From: an uncultured Opitutia bacterium
GTDB lineage: Bacteria > Verrucomicrobiota > Verrucomicrobiia > Opitutales > UBA953
Reading direction: 5' to 3'
Length of the DNA stretch: 32,817 nucleotides
Assembly: GCA_903882335.1 (NCBI GenBank)
Contig: CAIRWP010000028.1
Span: 1 to 32,817 of the forward strand
The notes under the pieces: generated by a model
The model's input: the letters and a program-made list of their open reading frames with translations, nothing else
What the model was told of the DNA's origin: nothing
The model's database searches: none
In this document: positions 25,200 to 32,817 of the stretch, one piece after another
Layout of the letters: each line of letters starts with the position of its first letter
Numbering within the stretch: position 1 is the first letter of the stretch
Translations under genes and position numbers: made by a program

Positions 25200-26510
25200 A
25201 TGATCGACGTCATGGCTCTCCGCCGCCCCGCCCTCCTGCTGGCCGCCACGCTGGCGCTGCGCGGAACCCTCGGTGCCCAGAACCACGAGCCTTTCGAGGA
25301 CCCGCCGATCAACTACTCCACGACGGTGCCGGTGGACGCCGTCTCCCGCCTGAACGCGGCCATGGCGAAACAGGCGGAGGAAATCCGCGGCTGGCCCGCG
25401 CGGCGCCGGTTACGTTGGTTACTCGAGCAGTTGCAGGTGCCGGTGGAGTCCCAGCTGCTCGTCTTCGGCAAGACCAGCCTGCAGCGCGGGCTCATCTCGC
25501 CCGGCAATCCCCGGGCGCTGTATTTCTCCGACGAGGCCTACGTCGGCTGGGTACCCGGCGGTGCCATCGAGATCACCGTCTTCGACCCCGTGCTGGGTGC
25601 GACCTTCTACGTGCTCGACGCCCAGCAGCCAGAGACGGCGCCGTTGATCGCGCGCAGCCAGGAGTGCCTGCTCTGCCACGCTCACCATGATCACACCCCC
25701 TCGCTGCGCGCGCGCTCGGTCTTCCCGGACGCGACCGGCGAACCGCTCAGCGGCTCGGGGAGCTCCAACATCGCGCCGGACACCCCGCTGGCGGAACGCT
25801 GGGGCGGCTGGTACGTCACCGGCCGGCCCAGCGGGCTGCGGCACCGGGGCAACGTCACCGGCAAGACAACCGAGGATTTCACGGGCGACGCCGGGTTGCG
25901 CGGCGAGGTGCGCCCGGAGCTACCCGCCGGCCCCGACGCCGCGCGCTACCCGCGGGCGACGAGCGATATCGTGGCGCTGCTGCTGCATGACCATCAGGTG
26001 CACGTGCACAACGTGCTCTCCGCCGCCAACCAGCAGGCGCGGATCGCGCTCTTCCGCTGGCCGGCGATGCGCGAGCTCCTGCAGCTGCCCGCGAACTCCG
26101 CGCCCGCCGGCTCCTGCCTGGTCGTCCTGAACAGCCAGGCGGAGAAGGTGATCGAAGCCCTGCTGTGCAAGGGCGAGGCAGCCTTCCCGGCCGGGGGCGC
26201 GCAGGGCGACGGGGCCTTCGAGAAAATCTATGCCGCCAGCCGCCGGGCGGACGACCGCGACCGCTCCCTGCGCGACCTCGACCTCCGGACGCGCCTGTTC
26301 AGGTACCGCTGCAGCCCGCTGATCTACGCGCGGACCTTCGAGGCGATGCCCAAGGAACTCCGGACCGTCGTGCTGCGCCGCCTCTCCGTCGGCCTGCGCG
26401 CCGCGACCCCGGCACCGGAGTTCGCCCACCTGCCGGCCGACGAACGCCAGGCCATCCACGAGATCCTGACGGCGACCTTGCCCGACCTTCCCGCGGACTG
26501 GGGGAAGTAG
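25200..26510 (+). CDS. Exported mono-heme (CxxCH) protein of unknown function, PVC-type
   Basis: MIDVMALRRPALLLAATLALRGTLGAQ signal; PINYSTTVPVDAVSRLNA, NPRALYFSDEAYVGWVPGGAIEITVFDPVLGATFYVLD, SQECLLCHAHHDHTPSLRARSVFPDATGEPL, AERWGGWYVTGRPSGLRHRGNV. Start could also be M at 25212. Confidence 0.75.
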   Translation: MIDVMALRRPALLLAATLALRGTLGAQNHEPFEDPPINYSTTVPVDAVSRLNAAMAKQAEEIRGWPARRRLRWLLEQLQVPVESQLLVFGKTSLQRGLISPGNPRALYFSDEAYVGWVPGGAIEITVFDPVLGATFYVLDAQQPETAPLIARSQECLLCHAHHDHTPSLRARSVFPDATGEPLSGSGSSNIAPDTPLAERWGGWYVTGRPSGLRHRGNVTGKTTEDFTGDAGLRGEVRPELPAGPDAARYPRATSDIVALLLHDHQVHVHNVLSAANQQARIALFRWPAMRELLQLPANSAPAGSCLVVLNSQAEKVIEALLCKGEAAFPAGGAQGDGAFEKIYAASRRADDRDRSLRDLDLRTRLFRYRCSPLIYARTFEAMPKELRTVVLRRLSVGLRAATPAPEFAHLPADERQAIHEILTATLPDLPADWGK

Positions 26511-26520
26511 GCGGAGACGA

Positions 26521-26552
26521 CGAAGGCCGGACCCTCGCGGGACCGGCCTTCG
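26521..26552. terminator. Possible bidirectional hairpin between convergent genes
   Basis: CGAAGGCCGG...CCGGCCTTCG with inner CCC/GGG pairing, between the stop at 26510 (+) and the stop at 26576 (-). No strong T-tract on either side. Confidence 0.5.
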
Positions 26553-26575
26553 GAAACCTGGGGTGAGACGGCGGC

Positions 26576-27382
26576 TTACTTGGCGAGCGCGGCGAGCTTC
26601 TCGCGGATGGCGTCGGCCTCGATCTGGTAGCCCTTGGCGTTCAGGTGCAGCAGGTCGGGCATGATCTCCTTGGAGAGCGTGCCGTCGGCGGTAAGGAACT
26701 TCGGTCCGATGTCGAAGTAGTGCACCTTCTGGCCGTCGTCGAACTTGGCGATCAGGGCGTTGACGGCCTTGTTCTTGGTCCGGCCGGGGTTGTTGGCCTC
26801 GCCGGCGCCGCGCGGGAAGATCGCGAGGAGCAGGACCTTGGTATCGGCCGAACGCTTATGGATGGCGGCGATGATGTTCTTGATGCCGCCCGCGATCTGC
26901 TCGGGGGAGTTCTCGGCGACGCCGGCGTTGTTGGTGCCGATCATGAGGACGACGACCTTCGGCTTGATGCCTTCGAACTCGCCGTTCTCGACGCGCCAGA
27001 GCACGTGCTGGACGCGGTCGCCGCCGATGCCGAAGTTCACGGCCTTGTACTGGGCGTATTCTTTCTCGAAGAGCGCCTTCTGGCCGTTCCAACCGGCGGT
27101 GATGGAGTCACCGAGGAAGACGACCTGGGCTTCGCCCTTCTTGGCGAGCGCGACGAAGGATTCGTGCGACTTCACGAAACCGGCCTGCGGCTGGCCGTCG
27201 TTGCCGAGCTTAGGGGCGGCGACATCGGCGGGCTGGGCGGGCAGCTTCACCGCCGGGGCCTTGGCCGCGGGGGCCTTGGCGGCCGGCTTGACGTCGGCGG
27301 CGGGCTTCTTCGCCTCGTCGGCGGCGAAGGCGGAGGCACCGAGGAAGGCGGCGCCGAGGAACAGGGTATGGAGGGGCTTCAT
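26576..27382 (-). CDS. Secreted SGNH/GDSL-family hydrolase (PAF-acetylhydrolase-like)
   Basis: Start MKPLHTLFLGAAFLGASAFAADEAKKPAADVKPAAKAP; VVFLGDSITAGWNG, AVNFGIGGDRVQHVLWRVENGE, VVVLMIGTNNAG, DLLHLNAKGYQIEADAI. Confidence 0.92.
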   Translation of the reverse strand: MKPLHTLFLGAAFLGASAFAADEAKKPAADVKPAAKAPAAKAPAVKLPAQPADVAAPKLGNDGQPQAGFVKSHESFVALAKKGEAQVVFLGDSITAGWNGQKALFEKEYAQYKAVNFGIGGDRVQHVLWRVENGEFEGIKPKVVVLMIGTNNAGVAENSPEQIAGGIKNIIAAIHKRSADTKVLLLAIFPRGAGEANNPGRTKNKAVNALIAKFDDGQKVHYFDIGPKFLTADGTLSKEIMPDLLHLNAKGYQIEADAIREKLAALAK

Positions 27383-27483
27383 GGGGTGGGAGCAGGACAA
27401 TGCTTCTCGCCCCGTGGTTCCCGCCTGTCAACGCGCCGTTGCGGACGCTTGCCCTGCGGGCGGAGCTCGGCCAGCGTCGGACC

Positions 27484-27894
27484 ATGAGCAAACCCCTGCG
27501 TTTCGTGACCAAGGCCGAGGCCCTCAAGGAGGAATACAAAGGTCGCACCAACTACTGGCTGACCCGGCCGGAGCTCACCGGCGCGAAGGACCTGCAGGTC
27601 TGCGAGGCCACCTTGCCCGCCGGCGAAGGGCATGCCTTCCACACCCATCCTGAGCTCGAGGAGATGATCTACGTGCTCGCCGGCGAGGTGGAGCAGTGGG
27701 TCGAGACCGAGAAGCGCGTCCTGCGGCCCGGCGACAGCGCGCACATCCCCGCCGGCGTCGTGCACGCGACGTTCAACGCCTCGCAGGCCGACGCGACGAT
27801 CCTGGCGATCCTCTCGCCCGGCGCGAGCCAGGGCCCCTTCATGGTCGACGTCAGCGGCGAGTCCCCGTGGAAGGAACTGCGCGCGCAGGGATGA
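27484..27894 (+). CDS. Small cupin-domain protein
   Basis: ATLPAGEGHAFHTHPELEEMIYVLAGEVEQWVETEKRVLRPGDSAHIPAGVVHATFN matches cupin motifs 1 and 2. Confidence 0.88.
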   Translation: MSKPLRFVTKAEALKEEYKGRTNYWLTRPELTGAKDLQVCEATLPAGEGHAFHTHPELEEMIYVLAGEVEQWVETEKRVLRPGDSAHIPAGVVHATFNASQADATILAILSPGASQGPFMVDVSGESPWKELRAQG

Positions 27895-28535
27895 ATTGGT
27901 TCGCCCGCCACCGCGTCCTGCTCGTCAGCGCCGCGCTCGTGCTGCTCGGCGCGATCGTGCCCTACCTGATCTGGGGCGACGCGTTGGAGGCGGCGTTCTC
28001 GGTCGAAGGGGCGCGCGCCTGGATGTCCGGCTACGGCGCAGGCGCGGGCCTCGCCGGGATCGGCCTGCTCGTCGCCGACCTCCTCCTGCCGATCCCGAGC
28101 ACGCTCGTGATGTCGGCCCTCGGCCTCGCTTACGGTACCTGGCTCGGCGGGCTCTACGCCGCGGCCGGCACGATGCTCGCCGGGCTCGTCGCCTACGCCC
28201 TCAGCCGCTGGCTGGGCCGGCCGCTCGCGCTGCGCCTCGCGGGCGAGGAAGGCCTGCGCGCCGGTGAAGGGCTCTTCGCCCGCGGCGGTGCCTGGCTCGT
28301 GGCGGGCTCGCGTTGCCTCCCGATCCTTCCCGAGGCGGTGGCGTGCCTCGCTGGCCTGCATCGCATGCCGTTCCGGACCTTCCTCTTCGCGCTGGCCTGC
28401 GGCAGCGTGCCGACGGGGTTCCTCTTCGCCGGCATCGGCGCGCTGGGCCAGGCGGAGCCGGCCTGGGCGCTGGGCCTGAGCGTGGTCGTCCCCGTGGCGC
28501 TCTGGCTGGCCGCGCGACGCTGGTTCCCGCGCTGA
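27891..28535 (+). CDS. TVP38/TMEM64 (VTT/DedA-like) membrane protein
   Basis: Several hydrophobic helices; LLVADLLLPIPSTLVMSALGLAYGTWLGGLYAAAGTMLAGLVAYALSRWLGR and SRCLPILPEAVACLAGLHRMPFRTFLFALACGSVPTGF. ATGA overlap with the cupin gene. Confidence 0.85.
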   Translation: MNWFARHRVLLVSAALVLLGAIVPYLIWGDALEAAFSVEGARAWMSGYGAGAGLAGIGLLVADLLLPIPSTLVMSALGLAYGTWLGGLYAAAGTMLAGLVAYALSRWLGRPLALRLAGEEGLRAGEGLFARGGAWLVAGSRCLPILPEAVACLAGLHRMPFRTFLFALACGSVPTGFLFAGIGALGQAEPAWALGLSVVVPVALWLAARRWFPR

Positions 28536-28538
28536 GGC

Positions 28539-29213
28539 CTACTTCAGTTCCTTGATCCGGACACCGCGGTACCAGACGCGCTTCGCCTCATCCTGGAAGC
28601 CGATGTGCCCGTCGGCCGGGCGGTCCTTCATCGGCGACTTATCCAACGCCAGTACGATGGTGCGCTCACCGTTGAAATCGACCTGCAGGAGGTCGGCCTG
28701 GAGGGTGAGCGTGTAGCGGTTCCACTCGCCCGCGGGTTTCACCATGTTCCGCGCCGCCGCCATCGCGCGGATGATCCCGCCGCAATCATGGTGGCCCGGC
28801 TTCGCCAGGCCGTGCGTGTCGAGGATCTGCAGCTCGATGCCACGGTCGACCGGATTAAGGGGGTCGGCCACGCGGAAGAAGACACCGGAGTTGCCGGTCC
28901 GTTCGAACTTGAATTCGAGGTCGAGGACGAAGTCGCGGTACTTGCGCTCGGTGAAAAGGTACGCATCGAAGCGCTTCCAGCCCGTCTCGCCGGGGCGCGG
29001 CTTGAGGGTGACGGTACCGTCGGCCTCGTAGACCCAGTTGCCCTTCGTGCGCCAGCCGGCGAGGTCCTGGCCGTTGAACAACGGGACGAAGCCGGGCGCG
29101 TCGGCCGGCGGGTGGGCCACGGCGGGCACCGTCGGGCTGACCGGGAATGGTTCGCTCGCGGGACGGGCGAGCGACGGCAGGAGGAGGCAGGCGAGTAGGA
29201 GCGGGGTACGCAT
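28539..29213 (-). CDS. Secreted DUF1080 (3-keto-disaccharide hydrolase-like) protein
   Basis: GFVPLFNGQDLAGWRTKGNWVYEADGTVTL, YRDFVLDLEFKFERTGNSGVFFRVADP, GIELQILDTHG, GEWNRYTLTLQADLLQVDFNGE, DGHIGFQDEAKRVWYRGVRIKEL. Confidence 0.93.
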   Translation of the reverse strand: MRTPLLLACLLLPSLARPASEPFPVSPTVPAVAHPPADAPGFVPLFNGQDLAGWRTKGNWVYEADGTVTLKPRPGETGWKRFDAYLFTERKYRDFVLDLEFKFERTGNSGVFFRVADPLNPVDRGIELQILDTHGLAKPGHHDCGGIIRAMAAARNMVKPAGEWNRYTLTLQADLLQVDFNGERTIVLALDKSPMKDRPADGHIGFQDEAKRVWYRGVRIKELK

Positions 29214-29224
29214 GGTGGCGGGAA

Positions 29225-30361
29225 TCAAGGGAGACGCAGGGTGGCGGTCGGCGTGGATGGGGCGTCGAAGCGCTCGCTCAACCAAGCGCTCAGCTGGGCC
29301 GGCGACGCGGGCGTCGGGATCGCGGTCAGCGCCACGCGGCCGTTGACCGTGACCTTGACCGGGCGGGCGAGGTCGTCGACGAGCCCCTCGCGTAAGCGCA
29401 GCGTCAGGCCCGCAGGGACGTCGCCCTCGAGGACGATCTCCTGGCCGCGGGCGGTCGCGACGATCTTCTGGCCGGGCTTCGCGACGCCGGCGGGGAGCTC
29501 CAACCAATAGAAACGGTCGTGCGTGACGCCGGTCTGCACCCAGACGACCTTGCCGGGCCAGGCGACGCGGGTGAACTTGGCCATCCAGGGCAAGGCCTCG
29601 GCGTCCTTGCGGTCCATCCAATGCGGCAGACCGGGGTACACGCGCCCGAGATGCTCGTAACCGGCGGGGTCCTCCAGCCGCAAGCGACCGAACTCGGCGA
29701 TCTTCTCCGCGACGACCTTGTTGCGGTTATAAGCTGCGTCCGCCCCGCCGACGAACATGGCGAAGGGGAGATTACGTACGCCGAGGGTGTTCACGCCGTT
29801 CGTATGCCCCGCCATCATCGCGGCGGCAGCAAACCGGTCGGCCATCCGCGGGGCGAGCTGCCAGACCCCGTCGCCACCGGCGGAATAACCGAGCAGGTAG
29901 ACCTTGTCCGGGTGCACGCCGCGGACCGCGATGAAATCCTGGATCAGCCGGTCGAAGAGACGGTCGATGTGCGGCTCGTGCCAGAGGTTCCACGTGTTGG
30001 TCGGGGCACGCGGCGCGACCACGATGCCCTCGGGCGGGGCGTAGAGCCGGATCTGGTTGCGCCACTGCTGGTCGTTGACCTCGGCCGGGGCACCGCCGCC
30101 GCCGTGCATCGAGATCCAGAGGCTCCGCTCGCCCTCGGGGGCGAGGTTGAATTCCCGCTCCAGCCAGCGGAGGGACTTGTCCCCGTCCTTGATCTCGCGG
30201 GCGGCCACCTCGGCGGCGCGCTCGGCCCGGAGCTCCGTCCGGCGGCGCGCTTCGGCCACCTGCAACGGCGAGAGAGGCGGTATCGCGGAGACCGGGCCAC
30301 CGAGGACGACCAGCGCGGCGAGCAGCAAGAGCAAGAGGAAGGGACGGGGGCGCCTGACCAT
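29225..30361 (-). CDS. Exported alpha/beta-hydrolase (PHB-depolymerase/esterase-like)
   Basis: Signal [78 protein letters not shown] (GxSxG nucleophile elbow). Confidence 0.82.
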   Translation of the reverse strand: MVRRPRPFLLLLLLAALVVLGGPVSAIPPLSPLQVAEARRRTELRAERAAEVAAREIKDGDKSLRWLEREFNLAPEGERSLWISMHGGGGAPAEVNDQQWRNQIRLYAPPEGIVVAPRAPTNTWNLWHEPHIDRLFDRLIQDFIAVRGVHPDKVYLLGYSAGGDGVWQLAPRMADRFAAAAMMAGHTNGVNTLGVRNLPFAMFVGGADAAYNRNKVVAEKIAEFGRLRLEDPAGYEHLGRVYPGLPHWMDRKDAEALPWMAKFTRVAWPGKVVWVQTGVTHDRFYWLELPAGVAKPGQKIVATARGQEIVLEGDVPAGLTLRLREGLVDDLARPVKVTVNGRVALTAIPTPASPAQLSAWLSERFDAPSTPTATLRLP

Positions 30362-30426
30362 AGCCTAGACCTAGCCACCGGCCTTGCGGAGGCGAGCCAT
30401 CTTCTGAGGTCGACCGACCTCCCTCA

Positions 30427-30443
30427 CCTCCTTTTAAAGGAGG
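30427..30443. promoter_or_regulatory. Perfect palindrome CCTCCTTT-T-AAAGGAGG abutting the S9 peptidase start codon
   Basis: Arms 30427-30434 and 30436-30443; ATG begins at 30445. Confidence 0.6.
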
Positions 30444-30444
30444 C

Positions 30445-32364
30445 ATGGCCCGCCCCGCCCTCGCTTTCCTGCTGTCGCTCCTGCTCGTGACGGCCGCGGA
30501 GATCCCGCCGAACCTCGTCGTCGAAGGCGTGCCGCCGATCCCACCCGAGCTGCGGACGCAGGTCGAACCCTACCTCAATCTCGGCGGGGCGAGTTTCCGC
30601 GGCTGGCACGGCGCCCGGCGCGAGGCGATGGTCACGACGCGCATCGGCGACGCGACGCACCTCCATCGCCTGGCGGAACCGAAGGGCAAGCGCGTCCCGC
30701 TGACCCGCGGACCCGAACCGATCCGCAACGGCGCCTTCCAACCCGGCGGCACGAAGCTGCTCTACGTCGCCGACCAAGGCGGCGACGAGAACTACCAGCT
30801 CTGGCTGGTCGACACCGCCGACCCGAAGGCGACGCCGGCGCGGCTCACCGACGGGAAGTCTCGCAACACGGACGCCATCTGGTCGAAGGACGGCCAGTGG
30901 ATCGCCTACGCGACCAACCGGCGCGAGGTGAAGGCGAGCGACATCGTCCTCGTGCAAGCCGCGGATCCGCGGGAGGAGCGCGTGCTGCTCCGCCACGACA
31001 CCCCGGGCTGGGGCATCGCGGATTGGTCGGCGGATGGGACGAAGCTCCTTCTCCGCGTGGCCAACGGCCAGGAGGACACCCGGCTGTGGACCGCCGACGT
31101 CGCCACGGGCGCCAAGGTCCAGGTTTCGCCGAAGACCGGCCGGCGCATCCTCGCGCAAGCGCGGTTCGGCGACGGCGACCGGGCGGTCTTCGCGCTGAGC
31201 GATCATGAGTCGGATTTCCTCGACGTGGTGCGCCTCGAGCTCGCGACGGGGGAACTGCGCCGCCTCGGGCCGGCCCCGCGCTGGGATGCCGAGGAGCTCG
31301 CGCTCTCCGCGGACGGCCGTCTCCTGGCCTACACGCGCAACGAGGAGGGTTGGTCGGTGCTCCACGTGCGCGACCTGACCGACGGGCGGGAACGCGCGCT
31401 CCCCGCGGTGCCCGCCGGGGTGCTCTCGGCCCTGGCCTGGCGACCCGGCAGCCATGAGCTCGGCTTCTCGCTCAACAGCGAGGAGACGGCGGCCGACGCC
31501 TGGTCCGTCGACCTCGACGCCGGGACCGCAACGCGCTGGACCGACCGGACGAGCAAGCCGAAGCAGGCCATCGCCGTGCCGGCGCCGCGCGTCGTGCGCG
31601 CGCCGAGTTTCGACGGGCTCAGCATCCCCGCGCTCGTCTACGAACCCGACCCCGTCAGGTTCCCCGGCAAGCGCCCCGCGCTCTTCCTCCTCCACGGCGG
31701 GCCCGAAGGCCAGTCGCGCCCGGGCTACCGCGGGAACCTGCTCTACTACCTGAACGAGCTGGGCGTGGCGCTCATTTATCCGAACGTGCGCGGGTCCACC
31801 GGCTACGGCCGGCGTTACCTCTCCTTGGACAACGTCCTGAAACGCGAGGACTCGGTCAAGGACGTCGGCGCCCTGCTAGATTGGGCCGCCCAGGAACCGC
31901 GGCTCGACGCGACCCGCTTCGCCGTCTCCGGCGGCAGCTACGGCGGCTACCTGAGCCTGGCCTGCCTCGCGACCTACCCCGACCGTTTCCGCTGCGGCGT
32001 GGACAACGTCGGCATCGCGAACTTCGTCACGTTCCTCCGCGATACCTCCGACTACCGCCGCGGCAACCGCCGGCTGGAATACGGCGACGAGCGCAAACCC
32101 GAGGTGCGGGAGTTTCTCGAACGGATCTCCCCGGCGAACCAGGCCGAACGTATCAAGGCACCCCTCCTCATCGTCCAGGGCCGCAACGACCCCCGGGTCC
32201 CGGTGACGGAGGCCGAGCGGATGCGGGACGCCGTCCGGGCCAAGGGCGGACGGGTCTGGTACGTGATGGCCAAGGACGAGGGCCATGGCTTCGTGAAGAA
32301 GTCCAACGCGGACTTCCAGTTCCTCGCCACCGCGCTCTTCCTGCGGACGCACCTCTTGGACTGA
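30445..32364 (+). CDS. S9 family (prolyl oligopeptidase/acylaminoacyl-type) serine peptidase with beta-propeller
   Basis: Signal MARPALAFLLSLLLVTAAE; propeller repeats; RPALFLLHGGPEGQSRPGY, GVALIYPNVRGSTGYGRRYLSLDN, FAVSGGSYGGYLSLACLATYPDRF, APLLIVQGRNDPRVPVTEAERM, DEGHGFVKKSN. Confidence 0.95.
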   Translation: MARPALAFLLSLLLVTAAEIPPNLVVEGVPPIPPELRTQVEPYLNLGGASFRGWHGARREAMVTTRIGDATHLHRLAEPKGKRVPLTRGPEPIRNGAFQPGGTKLLYVADQGGDENYQLWLVDTADPKATPARLTDGKSRNTDAIWSKDGQWIAYATNRREVKASDIVLVQAADPREERVLLRHDTPGWGIADWSADGTKLLLRVANGQEDTRLWTADVATGAKVQVSPKTGRRILAQARFGDGDRAVFALSDHESDFLDVVRLELATGELRRLGPAPRWDAEELALSADGRLLAYTRNEEGWSVLHVRDLTDGRERALPAVPAGVLSALAWRPGSHELGFSLNSEETAADAWSVDLDAGTATRWTDRTSKPKQAIAVPAPRVVRAPSFDGLSIPALVYEPDPVRFPGKRPALFLLHGGPEGQSRPGYRGNLLYYLNELGVALIYPNVRGSTGYGRRYLSLDNVLKREDSVKDVGALLDWAAQEPRLDATRFAVSGGSYGGYLSLACLATYPDRFRCGVDNVGIANFVTFLRDTSDYRRGNRRLEYGDERKPEVREFLERISPANQAERIKAPLLIVQGRNDPRVPVTEAERMRDAVRAKGGRVWYVMAKDEGHGFVKKSNADFQFLATALFLRTHLLD

Positions 32365-32486
32365 GCGACCCTGTAAACGATTACAAATGACGGCGGCGAC
32401 CGGGAGTTTCCCCTCGCTCGCGGGCGGATAATCAGCATAAATCAGCCCATGGCCGCACCCCGCGGCCGTACCCCAATACCCTCCCC

Positions 32487-32817
32487 ATGAACTGCGTGAA
32501 GAAACTCACGGCGGCGCTGCTGCTGTCACTCCCCGGCCTCGCCCATGCCGGCGAAGCGGATATCCGAATCCCCGACCTCGCGAAGACGACGTTCCTCGTC
32601 GGCACGGTTACTGGCCCCCAAATCCTGTGGTTCGGCCTGATCGTCTGCGCCCTCGCGACCGCCTACGGTTGGTGGCAGTACCTGCAGACGCGGGCGCTGC
32701 CCGTGCACCGCTCCATGGCGGCGGTCTCCGACATCATCTGGGAGACCTGCAAGACCTACCTCTGGCAGCAGGGCAAGTTCCTCGCCGGCCTCTGGGTGCT
32801 CATCGCGGGCTGCATGA
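32487..32817 (+). CDS. hppA: Membrane-bound ion-translocating pyrophosphatase, N-terminal fragment (runs off the window edge)
   Basis: MNCVKKLTAALLLSLPGLAHAGEAD...GPQILWFGLIVCALATAYGWWQYLQTRALPVHRSMAAVSDIIWETCKTYLWQQGKFLAGLWVLIAGCM; the LPVHxSMxxVSxxIWETCKTYLxxQGKFL segment resembles bacterial H+/Na+-PPase N-termini. Confidence 0.75.
   Translation, partial: MNCVKKLTAALLLSLPGLAHAGEADIRIPDLAKTTFLVGTVTGPQILWFGLIVCALATAYGWWQYLQTRALPVHRSMAAVSDIIWETCKTYLWQQGKFLAGLWVLIAGCM

Noticed and set aside
30424-31695. 423-aa - strand ORF
   Set aside because: Antisense to the S9 peptidase propeller; no domain recognised.
1-32817. Mobile element, phage, defence or biosynthetic island
   Set aside because: No transposase, integrase, tRNA boundary, toxin-antitoxin pair, restriction system, NRPS/PKS or CRISPR signature was recognised; composition looks uniform apart from short AT-rich promoters.

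Overview
High-GC bacterial chromosomal window, probably Verrucomicrobiota (Opitutae-like) or a related PVC lineage. The lineage is inferred from the PSCyt1/DUF1549/DUF1553 and DUF1501 gene content. It is densely coding. Housekeeping genes: xylB (partial) and xylA, panC, a glycerate kinase, a sigma-70 family factor, and the N-terminus of a membrane pyrophosphatase. Much of the rest encodes predicted exported proteins: three PSCyt1-DUF1549-DUF1553 cytochrome-like proteins, two Tat-signal DUF1501 proteins, a sulfatase, a beta-propeller lactonase, an M13 peptidase, a ThuA-like protein, an SGNH hydrolase, a DUF1080 protein, an alpha/beta hydrolase, an S9 peptidase and a mono-heme CxxCH protein. No tRNA, rRNA, CRISPR array, transposase or phage gene was recognised. 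The best candidates for undescribed biology are: (1) a 608-aa coiled-coil protein with a C-terminal NYN/PIN (YacP-like) nuclease domain at 2447-4273; (2) a membrane-anchored protein of five exact-period 20-aa YD-like repeats at 5479-6192; (3) a sigma factor with altered -10-reading residues but a canonical region 4.2, behind a palindrome-rich leader; (4) a five-gene M13/sulfatase/lactonase/PSCyt1-DUF1549-jellyroll-DUF1553/DUF1501 operon; (5) leaders that mostly lack Shine-Dalgarno sequences and are C-rich next to ATG; (6) a perfect palindrome containing AAAGGAGG next to the S9 peptidase start. All calls come from reading the sequence and the supplied ORFs; no database search was run.
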